DNA of 64,000 nucleotides from Pseudomonas sp. MF4836. GTDB lineage: Bacteria; Pseudomonadota; Gammaproteobacteria; Pseudomonadales; Pseudomonadaceae. Of this stretch, positions 1-7,268 are shown in pieces. The notes under the pieces are model-generated. The model ran no database searches. It was not told where the DNA came from and saw only the letters and a program-made list of their open reading frames with translations. The stretch is taken from contig NZ_MVOL01000006.1 of assembly GCF_002018875.1 (NCBI RefSeq), positions 1 to 64,000 of the forward strand, given 5' to 3'. The position numbers and the translations under genes are program-made. Positions within the stretch are counted from its first letter, which is position 1; each line of letters starts with the position of its first letter.

Positions 1-728
1 GCCAGGATTTCAGTGGGATGAACGGCCAGTAGCGGTGTGGCGAACTCGAACTGTTCGGCGATGGTTTCGTGCTCGCGATAAGTGACCGCGATACGGTCTA
101 CGTGGACATCGCAGGCCGTCAGTAGCGCCGGCAGAAACCTGTTGGGATCAGGCTCTCGCCACTGTGATACCAACGGCCCCCAGGCCGGGTCACGAGGCAG
201 GGCGTGCTTATCCAGGTCCAGCGGCTGGCCGAGCCAATTGCTGATGATGCTCAGGCCGAAGGCTGCATAGCGCAGCGTGGTGCCAATGGGCAGATCGTGG
301 CCATCACGTACGCCATAGCCGCCTTCGATACCACCGAGTGCCGCCTGGTACAGGCCCTTGGCAACGTCCGGACGACCCAATGCGATGGTTCCGAACATCA
401 GGTCGGTAAGGCCATCGAGGTCTCCGGTGGCATACCGGGTTGTTCCCTTCAGTCTTTCTACACTTATCGCCTCTGCAATGGCTCTTCTCGCGAAGCCATT
501 TGCCATATGATGTATGGATTCTGACAATTGCCCCTGCTTGGCGTACGACAGGCTTTGAGCACACTGGATCATTCCGTGCCGGTAAAGATCCGCAGCGGCA
601 AGACCTGCTTCGCCTCCCCCTGACAGGTACTCATCAAACCAATTTCTCGGGGGCCACATGTCTTTTGCCCAAGCCTCGACTTTGGGCAACGTCTTTTCCA
701 GTCTTGATTTTGGCGCTCGCTTTGCCAT
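1..728 (-). CDS. T6SS immunity-type protein, second tandem copy (3' end cut by window edge)
   Basis: The frame is open from an ATG at 728 down to base 1, giving about 242 N-terminal residues; the C-terminus lies outside the window. The protein is a clear paralogue of the complete gene at 731-1657. Its ATG lies 2 bases after that gene's TAA stop, so the two are co-transcribed. It looks soluble and helix-rich, with no signal peptide. Bases 1-284 match 927-1210 with only four substitutions, while the segment around 285-440 and the N-terminal coding part differ. By position it is probably an immunity protein against the upstream nuclease effector or a variant of it. I suspect an Imm49-like family but cannot confirm this. 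Confidence 0.7.
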   Translation of the reverse strand, partial: MAKRAPKSRLEKTLPKVEAWAKDMWPPRNWFDEYLSGGGEAGLAAADLYRHGMIQCAQSLSYAKQGQLSESIHHMANGFARRAIAEAISVERLKGTTRYATGDLDGLTDLMFGTIALGRPDVAKGLYQAALGGIEGGYGVRDGHDLPIGTTLRYAAFGLSIISNWLGQPLDLDKHALPRDPAWGPLVSQWREPDPNRFLPALLTACDVHVDRIAVTYREHETIAEQFEFATPLLAVHPTEIL

Positions 729-730
729 CG

Positions 731-1657
731 TTATAGCCCTCCAGACAGGACCTGAGGGTCTCGTTGGCGAACGGTGTCGAGGAATTTCTCCAGCAACTCG
801 TCGCGTTGCCCCTGGGACGCCAGGAACTCCGGGGTGCAGGTGATTTGCGCGTAGGGTGTCTGCATCAGCGGATGGTCGATCTGTGTCGGGTTTGGCAAGC
901 CGAGCAGATCGCGCAGACGAAGCACAGCCAGGATTTCAGTGGGATGAACGGCCAGTAGCGGTGTGGCGAACTCGAACTGTTCGGCGATGGTTTCGTGCTC
1001 GCGATAAGTGACCGCGATACGGTCTACGTGGACATCGCAGGCCGTCAGTAGCGCCGGCAGGAACCTGTTGGGATCGGGCTCCCGCCACTGTGATACCAAC
1101 GGCCCCCAGGCCGGGTCACGAGGCAGGGCGTGCTTGTCCAGGTCCAGCGGCTGGCCGAGCCAATTGCTGATGATGCTCAGGCCGAAGGCTGCATAGCGCA
1201 GCGTGGTGCCGATTTCCAAATCGTGGCCATCGTGGACGCCATAACCGCCTTCAATGCCGACAAGTACCGTCTGGTACAGAATTTTGGCTATGTCTGGGCG
1301 ACCCAATGCAATGGTTCCGAACATCAGGTTGGTAAGGCCATCGAGGTCTGCAACGGCAACCTCCGTTGTTCCCTTCAGCCTCTCTACACTTATCGCCTCT
1401 GCAATGGCTCTTCTCGCGAAGCCATTTGCCATATGTTGTATGGATTCTGACAATTGTCCCTGCTTGGCGTACGGTAGGCTTTGAGCGCAAAGGATCATTC
1501 CCAGCGCGTAAATATCGTCCGCCGCCAGGCCCGGCCTGTTGATTTCACCTGAAATATATTGCTCCAGCCAACCATTTGGTGGCCACATGTCCTTTGCCCA
1601 AGCCTCGACTTTGGGCAACGTTTTATCCAGTCTGGACTTGGTTTTTTTGGTTTCCAT
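731..1657 (-). CDS. T6SS effector immunity-type protein, first tandem copy
   Basis: This 308-aa protein starts at the ATG at 1657, directly after the effector stop at 1661-1659. The longer open frame upstream would run into the effector gene and is not used. It is predicted cytosolic and mostly helical. A conserved-looking C-terminal stretch around residues 245-285 (HPTEILAVLRLRDLLG, then DHPLMQTP) resembles what I recall of Imm49-type immunity proteins; this is memory, not a search result. Lying directly after a nuclease effector in a vgrG operon, it should bind and neutralise that toxin in the cytoplasm. In the P. aeruginosa TseT cluster the corresponding position is held by TsiT. Confidence 0.72.
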   Translation of the reverse strand: METKKTKSRLDKTLPKVEAWAKDMWPPNGWLEQYISGEINRPGLAADDIYALGMILCAQSLPYAKQGQLSESIQHMANGFARRAIAEAISVERLKGTTEVAVADLDGLTNLMFGTIALGRPDIAKILYQTVLVGIEGGYGVHDGHDLEIGTTLRYAAFGLSIISNWLGQPLDLDKHALPRDPAWGPLVSQWREPDPNRFLPALLTACDVHVDRIAVTYREHETIAEQFEFATPLLAVHPTEILAVLRLRDLLGLPNPTQIDHPLMQTPYAQITCTPEFLASQGQRDELLEKFLDTVRQRDPQVLSGGL

Positions 1658-1658
1658 A

Positions 1659-3575
1659 TCACATCCTAGGCCAATCGTTGAGCTGAATACCCGACCCTTG
1701 ACCAACCCCCTTGCCAACCAGAGTATTGATCTTTCCTTCAGTATCGAGAAAGACCTGAGCGTGGATATAGTGAATGCTTCTGGAGTCTCGTGCCCTCTTG
1801 ATTGCAGCCACTTTCTCCATAGCCGAAGGATCGAGTTCCAATACCTTCTCTCGCTTCCAGTGCGGCCCGCCACCTCGAGCCAATCTTTCTACCCGCCTAG
1901 TGTTGTATTCCCCACCTTTCCCTTGGGTATTTGCATAAAAATCAGGCGTCTTGCTTTTCCCCAACGTCGCCTTGACCTCCATCACTATCAGCGTCTCTTC
2001 CTTGAACGTCAGCGTTTTGTATTGGGACGGGTCGCGTAGCCCTTCGATATGGTGGCGTGCTTCGGCGCTGGGAATACGGATTTTCATTTTGGGCGGCGGG
2101 GGTACCTTGAGCAAAACGTCGAGTCCATGGCCGTTCTTGTTTTTCAGGCCGAAGTAGCTGATGCCTGCATTTTTCTGGCTGTAGCCCAAGATATTCTCGG
2201 GTTTCACTCCCCAGTGTTTGACCAGCCCATAGGCCAAGACTTCCTCTCCCACGTCACCCAGTACGTTTCGCAGGTTCCTCGCCTTTCGAGCGCTTGCCAG
2301 CAGATGCAACTGCAGAACCAGCCGCTCCCTAAGGCTGTTGGTGGTGACGGCGAAATCGGCTCGACCGGCATCAGCCTGAACAATCACCTGACTCTTGTTG
2401 GTGTCGAGGGAATGACGCTCTCGTACCTGTACCCGTGTTCCGCCCTGTACGCGCTCACGGGTTTGCACAACGGTTTCGAGCGCCGTGATTTGAGCATTCT
2501 TATGCTGGGTCAATCGCTTGAGTTCGGCTTCGGTGAGCAGCTTGGTGTCCAGCTTCACGGCCTTGCCGCCTATCTGGCGCATCACCCAGCGGGCGGTGCC
2601 GAAAATCGACGGTGTGAGCATCGCCAGGTTGATGCTCATAAAGACCTGCTTCCCGCGATCCTCGGCGGTCGTGGGATTAGCCAGGGCGGCGAGCGATTCG
2701 AAAAACTTCTCGCCGATGTTCAACCCTTCGCCGGTAATCATGCGGCTGGAGCCATCTACCAGGGCATCCAGTGCCAGCGCGCGGTCAACCGCAACGAAGA
2801 TGTAGCGCACGCTGGCGACCGCTCCACGCGCGCCCAGAGCGACTCCACCTGCTACGGGTACGAACGCCAGCAGTGCCGTGGCGACTTCGAAAAAACCCTT
2901 GATGGCCTCCCAGATTCGGACATTCGCTTTGGCGCGCTCAAACTCCGCGGCCAACTGTTGGACCGCATGGTCAATGGAGTACAAGCCCTTGGGAGTGTTC
3001 CAGGTGAACGGCATGCTTATCCCGTTCAGGCCGTCTTCATGCACGTACTCGGTTCGGGGAATTTCCTTCCAGGTAATGGCGGTGAATGTCAGGTAGTAGA
3101 GTTTCCCGCCGGCGAACACGAAGTTGCGCTGTATCCTAAACCCCATGCCGTCATCGGTGCGCTTGCCGAAGTTGGCGAGCACGCCTGGAGAGAGTGTGTC
3201 GTCTGCGATCTCATCATCCAGGCAGATAATTTCGCAGTCCTGTACCGAAATGAATGCCGAGAGTTCCGCCAGCCAGGCCTCACCATACTTAGCCCCAAAA
3301 CGCTCCAGGACTTGCAGCAAGAAGGTGTCACGGAAGTTGCGCTCCTTGTCGCGGATCCAGGGGTTGTCCATAAACCACCGGTACGTCGCGGCGGTTCCCT
3401 GTGAGGGGACTCCCAGAAGCAGGTCGGCGTTGCGTGGGCCGCCATCCGGATTGAGGGAAAATATAGGACCTGGCACCGTGCACTCCACGCAGATTTTCTG
3501 CGGCTGAGGCAAGGTTCCATCCGCCGCGTCCTGTGCCAGCTTGTTGTAGCTTGCGGCTACCGCACCCTCACTCAT
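1659..3575 (-). CDS. T6SS effector with C-terminal PD-(D/E)xK-type nuclease domain (TseT-like)
   Basis: This 638-aa protein has no signal peptide. Residues 1-200 are of unrecognised type, residues about 226-272 are strongly hydrophobic, residues 345-430 are charged and helical, and a nuclease-like domain fills about 435-638. In that domain I see GEE at 443-445, GHGLD ending at Asp486, and MEVKAT with Glu533 and Lys535. This E...D...ExK arrangement is typical of restriction-endonuclease-fold toxins (Tox-REase type). The start overlaps the upstream gene by 8 bp and the immunity gene begins 1 bp after the stop. The order DUF4123 protein, 280-aa protein, nuclease, immunity protein matches the P. 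aeruginosa TseT cluster. DNA cleavage is inferred, not shown. Confidence 0.78.
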   Translation of the reverse strand: MSEGAVAASYNKLAQDAADGTLPQPQKICVECTVPGPIFSLNPDGGPRNADLLLGVPSQGTAATYRWFMDNPWIRDKERNFRDTFLLQVLERFGAKYGEAWLAELSAFISVQDCEIICLDDEIADDTLSPGVLANFGKRTDDGMGFRIQRNFVFAGGKLYYLTFTAITWKEIPRTEYVHEDGLNGISMPFTWNTPKGLYSIDHAVQQLAAEFERAKANVRIWEAIKGFFEVATALLAFVPVAGGVALGARGAVASVRYIFVAVDRALALDALVDGSSRMITGEGLNIGEKFFESLAALANPTTAEDRGKQVFMSINLAMLTPSIFGTARWVMRQIGGKAVKLDTKLLTEAELKRLTQHKNAQITALETVVQTRERVQGGTRVQVRERHSLDTNKSQVIVQADAGRADFAVTTNSLRERLVLQLHLLASARKARNLRNVLGDVGEEVLAYGLVKHWGVKPENILGYSQKNAGISYFGLKNKNGHGLDVLLKVPPPPKMKIRIPSAEARHHIEGLRDPSQYKTLTFKEETLIVMEVKATLGKSKTPDFYANTQGKGGEYNTRRVERLARGGGPHWKREKVLELDPSAMEKVAAIKRARDSRSIHYIHAQVFLDTEGKINTLVGKGVGQGSGIQLNDWPRM

Positions 3576-4410
3576 CAGTGTTCTCCGATAACGCTCTACG
3601 GTGGGAGAGCAGGAACTCTTTCAATTCGTGTTGATAGACGTCGGGCTGGTTGGTGCTGTCGAGGGTCTGCAGGAGCCCGTTGAAAAACAGGTTGTAGGTA
3701 AATGCCGGACCATAGATCAGCGCCAACAGGAGGCTGCCGTTGAAGTTCATCAGTTGGAGCGAATTGAGGTCACGGATAGCGTCACTGGGCTTGGGCAGCG
3801 GTATGCCTTGCGCTATGTACCCGACCTCTACGTGTCCCGCGAGCTTTTCGCGCCGTATCGGGGGCAACCCATTTCCTTTGCGGAAGCCGGCTTCAAAATG
3901 CTCAAACAACGGGAGCACTTGGCGAGGCTGAAAACCGCGTGCGTGCGCCATGTGCTGGAAGGTATTCCAGATGTCCTCAGGCTTGAACCGCTCGGGATAA
4001 ATGCCCAGCGACTCAACGGCGGCGTCGATCAGCCTGGGCAAAACAGCCTCTAGCGCCTGCCGCGCATCAATAACAGCACCCAGCGCTAACGTGATGCGTG
4101 CGCTCTGTTCCATGCCCGGGGTATCCAGATACTTCTCGAACCGTCCGGTGTAGAACGAGTGATGCTCCCAAGACGAGCCCAACAGCAAGCTCGTGAGGAT
4201 ATGGAAGCTGTACTGGCCACCGTCGCCATACCCACTCTCAATAGCTTCCCGGCCCGCCTTTTGGACGAAGGGGCCGATAAGCTCGGGTTGCGCGGGTAAG
4301 CGAGGGAGGACGGGGCCCAGCGTGTCACGGATGTACCGAATCAGTTGGCGGTCGGTCTCGAGCGTTGCTGCCCGCTCGAGTTGCTTTCGATCGATGGTGA
4401 GCAGGGCCAT
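3568..4410 (-). CDS. Putative T6SS co-chaperone (co-TecT-like)
   Basis: This 280-aa soluble protein begins with the ATG at 4410, which overlaps the stop of the DUF4123 gene as TAATG, a sign of translational coupling. A longer frame reaching 4446 would overlap that gene further and is less likely. I recognise no domain by motif; the protein is hydrophobic-rich near its C-terminus (about residues 215-260). Its place between a DUF4123 chaperone and a nuclease effector, and its length, match co-TecT of the P. aeruginosa TseT system, which helps load the effector. The role is therefore inferred from synteny. Confidence 0.6.
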   Translation of the reverse strand: MALLTIDRKQLERAATLETDRQLIRYIRDTLGPVLPRLPAQPELIGPFVQKAGREAIESGYGDGGQYSFHILTSLLLGSSWEHHSFYTGRFEKYLDTPGMEQSARITLALGAVIDARQALEAVLPRLIDAAVESLGIYPERFKPEDIWNTFQHMAHARGFQPRQVLPLFEHFEAGFRKGNGLPPIRREKLAGHVEVGYIAQGIPLPKPSDAIRDLNSLQLMNFNGSLLLALIYGPAFTYNLFFNGLLQTLDSTNQPDVYQHELKEFLLSHRRALSENTDE

Positions 4411-4988
4411 TACGTGCGCTCCGACAAAGCGGGTGCGTCTCTCCAAAGGAGATAACCTTCACGGCCGGGGTGGTCCCAACCGTGCTCGAAGAGCGGCTCC
4501 ACCCGCTGAGACAGCGCAACATTTGGTGCATGGAGATAGAGCGCCTCTACACCCTTGTGGCCGAACAGTTTCGCCACGGTTTCGGGCGTATGGGCGATGG
4601 AGTCGAGATAGAGGCGCAGGGCCGCAGGATCGCCCAATCGCAGAAAGTAGCGGCCGGCACTGTCCTCGAACTTGGTGAACCGACGCAGACGCGCACTGAT
4701 ACCATCGATCCCCTCGCGGCTGAGCAGAATGCTCAGGGGGAATGCGTCAATCGTACTGCCCAGCCAATGGTCGAAGGCAGAGTCGGCATCGCTCTGAAAC
4801 AGGCAGGGTGCATGTTGCTCCAGCGTGCTTTGGGGCTCCAGTTTCCACAGCAAACGATAAGGTTGGTCGTGAAACTCCAGGCGAGCACGCAGTTCAGTGT
4901 GAGCCGACATTTGTGCCAGGAAAAAGACGTTCATTTCAGGAACGGCTGGAGCGATGCCCCGGTCTGCAAGCCAACTCTGCAGGCTCAT
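4410..4988 (-). CDS. DUF4123 T6SS effector chaperone (Tec family, TecT-like)
   Basis: This 192-aa protein carries the features of DUF4123 adaptors: a hydrophobic N-terminal half and a central LRRFTKFEDSAGRYFLRLGD segment at about residues 102-121, corresponding to the family's usual basic/aromatic core. Tec proteins bind a cognate effector and load it on VgrG or PAAR without being secreted. I use the ATG at 4988, which has AAGGGG 9 bases upstream and lies 2 bases after the vgrG stop. A TTG at 4994 is in frame but too close to that ribosome site. The gene sits between vgrG and the presumed co-chaperone and effector, exactly where a Tec gene is expected. Confidence 0.82.
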   Translation of the reverse strand: MSLQSWLADRGIAPAVPEMNVFFLAQMSAHTELRARLEFHDQPYRLLWKLEPQSTLEQHAPCLFQSDADSAFDHWLGSTIDAFPLSILLSREGIDGISARLRRFTKFEDSAGRYFLRLGDPAALRLYLDSIAHTPETVAKLFGHKGVEALYLHAPNVALSQRVEPLFEHGWDHPGREGYLLWRDAPALSERT

Positions 4989-4990
4989 GG

Positions 4991-7024
4991 TCAATTCCCC
5001 TTATCCAGCGGGCACTCTTCAATCAACGGCGAGCCTTCGCGGATGGCCGCTTCTATCGCCTTGACCTGATTGGAGCCGGGCGACAGTATTTTTACATTGC
5101 CTTTGAGCAGGATATTGGGGGCATCCAGGCTGATGCCGTTGCTATCAAGGATGATCGTTCCGGCCGGGCCACGGATCAGTATGCGGTCAGTGCCCTGCAA
5201 TACATGGTCACGGGTCAGCGTCCGCAGGGAAGTTTTAGCCTCGATCGATTGAATGCCTTCAATGACAATGGTCTCGTTTTCGCCGATTTTGACCTGGCGG
5301 CTGGACGCAATGTCCTCTCGTTGAGAGTTGCCGACTTTGCGGATTTCGTTGCGGTCGATGGTGCTGAAAACATCCTGGCGGATATGCTCCTTGCGGTCGC
5401 GGCCAACGCTATGCGTATCGTCCTGGCCAATGTTGGTGTTGCGGTCACGACCGATCCCGTTGGTTTGGTCATTACCTATCGCGCGGCTCTCGTCGTGATT
5501 GACGTGGATGTTCTGGTCTTTCTGTGCATGGACGTAGATTTCTTCCTGGTCCTGTTCATCCTCGAAGCGCAGTTCGTTGAAGCCTTCGCCCTTGTGGGTT
5601 TTGCTCTTGAGGGTCATCCGGGTCTTGTGCCGGGGCAGTTCGTAGGGCGGCAGTTGCAGGCGGTTAAAGGTTCGGCCGGTGATAACCGGTTGATCCGGAT
5701 CCCCGTCAAAATGGTCGACAATAACCTCCTGACCGATACGCGGGATCGCCATATGGCCCCAGGTGGCGCCCGAGATATTTTGCGAAACACGGATCCAGCA
5801 GGAGCTGTATTCGTCCTGTTTTCCTTCGCGGTCCCAGGCAAATTGCACCTTCACCCGGGCGTATTCGTCGGTAAATATCTCCTCATTTTTGGGGCCGACC
5901 ACCGTGGCATTTTGCGGGCCGTCAATACGAGGTTTGGGCAGCGGTTCGGCGCGCCATTCGGCGTCGTCCGGCACCAGTTCGGCTTGGTAGCTGTAGTGAG
6001 TGCCGAGTTGCGCCTCGGCGCTTTCTTCGCCCTGGCTGGTGTGCTGTTTGCCGTGGTGAACAATGCTCACCGGACGCCAGCCACGGTTCATGTCATCGCG
6101 TGGGTGGCCGGCCAGGATGAAAGAAATACCGGGCTGCAAGCGCGGATCATCGCCCTCGACCAGGGCAATGCGCGCATCGCGCCGATGGCCGCGCAGGCGG
6201 TTCTCGGCGAAGGGTTTTCCGGCCTCGTCGAACTTGGCGCGGGCCGGGTAATCGTAGCGTTCGTATTCGCGGCCCTGGTGGTCGAGTTCGACGCCATCGC
6301 GGCTGTGCTGGTGGCTGTAGTTGGGGTGGTGAAAGGTGTAGTCGCGCTGGGTCTGGCGTGCGGTACGCACGTTTTCGCTGTAGGCAAAACGGCGTAACGC
6401 GGGTTGCGGCTGGTCGCCGCCGGGCGTGGGGTTGTATTGCACCGGTTCATCGCCCACCCGACCGTGGATAAACAGGCGATCGCTGTGGACCAGTTGATGG
6501 CCTTCGGCGCTGTGGCGGAAGGAATAAAAGAAACCTTCCTCGCGCATGATGCGTTCTACAAAGTGGTAATCAGTGTCACCGGCTTGTACGCAGTATTCTC
6601 GGGCTTGGTGTTCGGTGGTGAGGCGTTGTTCGTAGTCTTGAGTCAGACCGTGGGCCTTGAGCACCGCTTCGGTAATTTGCGGGACAGTAAGGGTTTGGAA
6701 GATGCGCCAGTCGGAGCTGAGTTTTAGTCGCGCAAGGCGAGGTTCGATCACTGCCGAATAGCGCGTACGCCTGAAGCCGCTGTCGTGCTGGACGAAGGAA
6801 GAGACAGCCCCATGCACGTAGCGTACGGGACGCTCGCCGTGCCAAAGAGTCAGCAGCGCCGAGCGATCAAGCACCTGCCCAAAGTCGATGGCCGGGTTGT
6901 CGCTGGTCAGTTCAACCGCAAGGAGGAAGGTCTCGGACAGCGCTTCGTGCAAGGTGAACTCGACTACGTCGAAAGACTCCTTGCCTGCGCTGAAGGTAAA
7001 GCGCAGGTCGGACTGGATGGGCAT
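4991..7024 (-). CDS. vgrG: Type VI secretion tip protein VgrG
   Basis: This 677-aa protein forms the T6SS spike trimer. Residues 1-350 resemble phage gp27, and about 390-480 the gp5 OB fold (RVKVQFAWDREGK, then SCWIRVSQ, GATWGH, PRIGQEVIV, GRTFN). Residues about 530-620 are a run of short beta repeats (GRD/IGNDQ/IGENET types) forming the needle. It ends shortly after the needle, so there is no fused effector domain; cargo is presumably loaded through the DUF4123 protein encoded next. It heads a tight operon of at least six genes. The 244 bp upstream (7025-7268) separate it from plpD and should hold its promoter, which I cannot pinpoint. No other T6SS core gene is in the window, so this is an orphan vgrG island. 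Confidence 0.95.
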   Translation of the reverse strand: MPIQSDLRFTFSAGKESFDVVEFTLHEALSETFLLAVELTSDNPAIDFGQVLDRSALLTLWHGERPVRYVHGAVSSFVQHDSGFRRTRYSAVIEPRLARLKLSSDWRIFQTLTVPQITEAVLKAHGLTQDYEQRLTTEHQAREYCVQAGDTDYHFVERIMREEGFFYSFRHSAEGHQLVHSDRLFIHGRVGDEPVQYNPTPGGDQPQPALRRFAYSENVRTARQTQRDYTFHHPNYSHQHSRDGVELDHQGREYERYDYPARAKFDEAGKPFAENRLRGHRRDARIALVEGDDPRLQPGISFILAGHPRDDMNRGWRPVSIVHHGKQHTSQGEESAEAQLGTHYSYQAELVPDDAEWRAEPLPKPRIDGPQNATVVGPKNEEIFTDEYARVKVQFAWDREGKQDEYSSCWIRVSQNISGATWGHMAIPRIGQEVIVDHFDGDPDQPVITGRTFNRLQLPPYELPRHKTRMTLKSKTHKGEGFNELRFEDEQDQEEIYVHAQKDQNIHVNHDESRAIGNDQTNGIGRDRNTNIGQDDTHSVGRDRKEHIRQDVFSTIDRNEIRKVGNSQREDIASSRQVKIGENETIVIEGIQSIEAKTSLRTLTRDHVLQGTDRILIRGPAGTIILDSNGISLDAPNILLKGNVKILSPGSNQVKAIEAAIREGSPLIEECPLDKGN

Positions 7025-7268
7025 GGCGAGTTTCCAGTTGTGACAGGCCGTATAGGTCTGTCCTTGGCATCAAGTTGAACGCGCCAAGTTATAAGAGGCC
7101 TCCAAGGCTGGTATATAAGGGTTGTCTGATTAATGCGTGGGAACATTCTTGTTCTTGATAGAAGGCTACGTGCGTTGTTTATTTGCGCCCTATGACTTGG
7201 AGCAATCGGGTCCGACGCTCCGACAAACACTCAATCTCCCTCGCCATAGTATCTACGCGCCTGAGGGA

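Noticed and set aside
2049..3404. 451-codon plus-strand frame opposite the nuclease effector
   Set aside because: The effector frame is supported by operon overlaps and nuclease motifs; this one is not.
4742..6397. 551-codon plus-strand frame opposite vgrG
   Set aside because: VgrG is clear on the minus strand; the plus frame has no recognisable features.
6964..7230. 88-codon minus-strand frame upstream of and overlapping the vgrG start
   Set aside because: No ribosome site or family likeness; it runs out of frame into vgrG.
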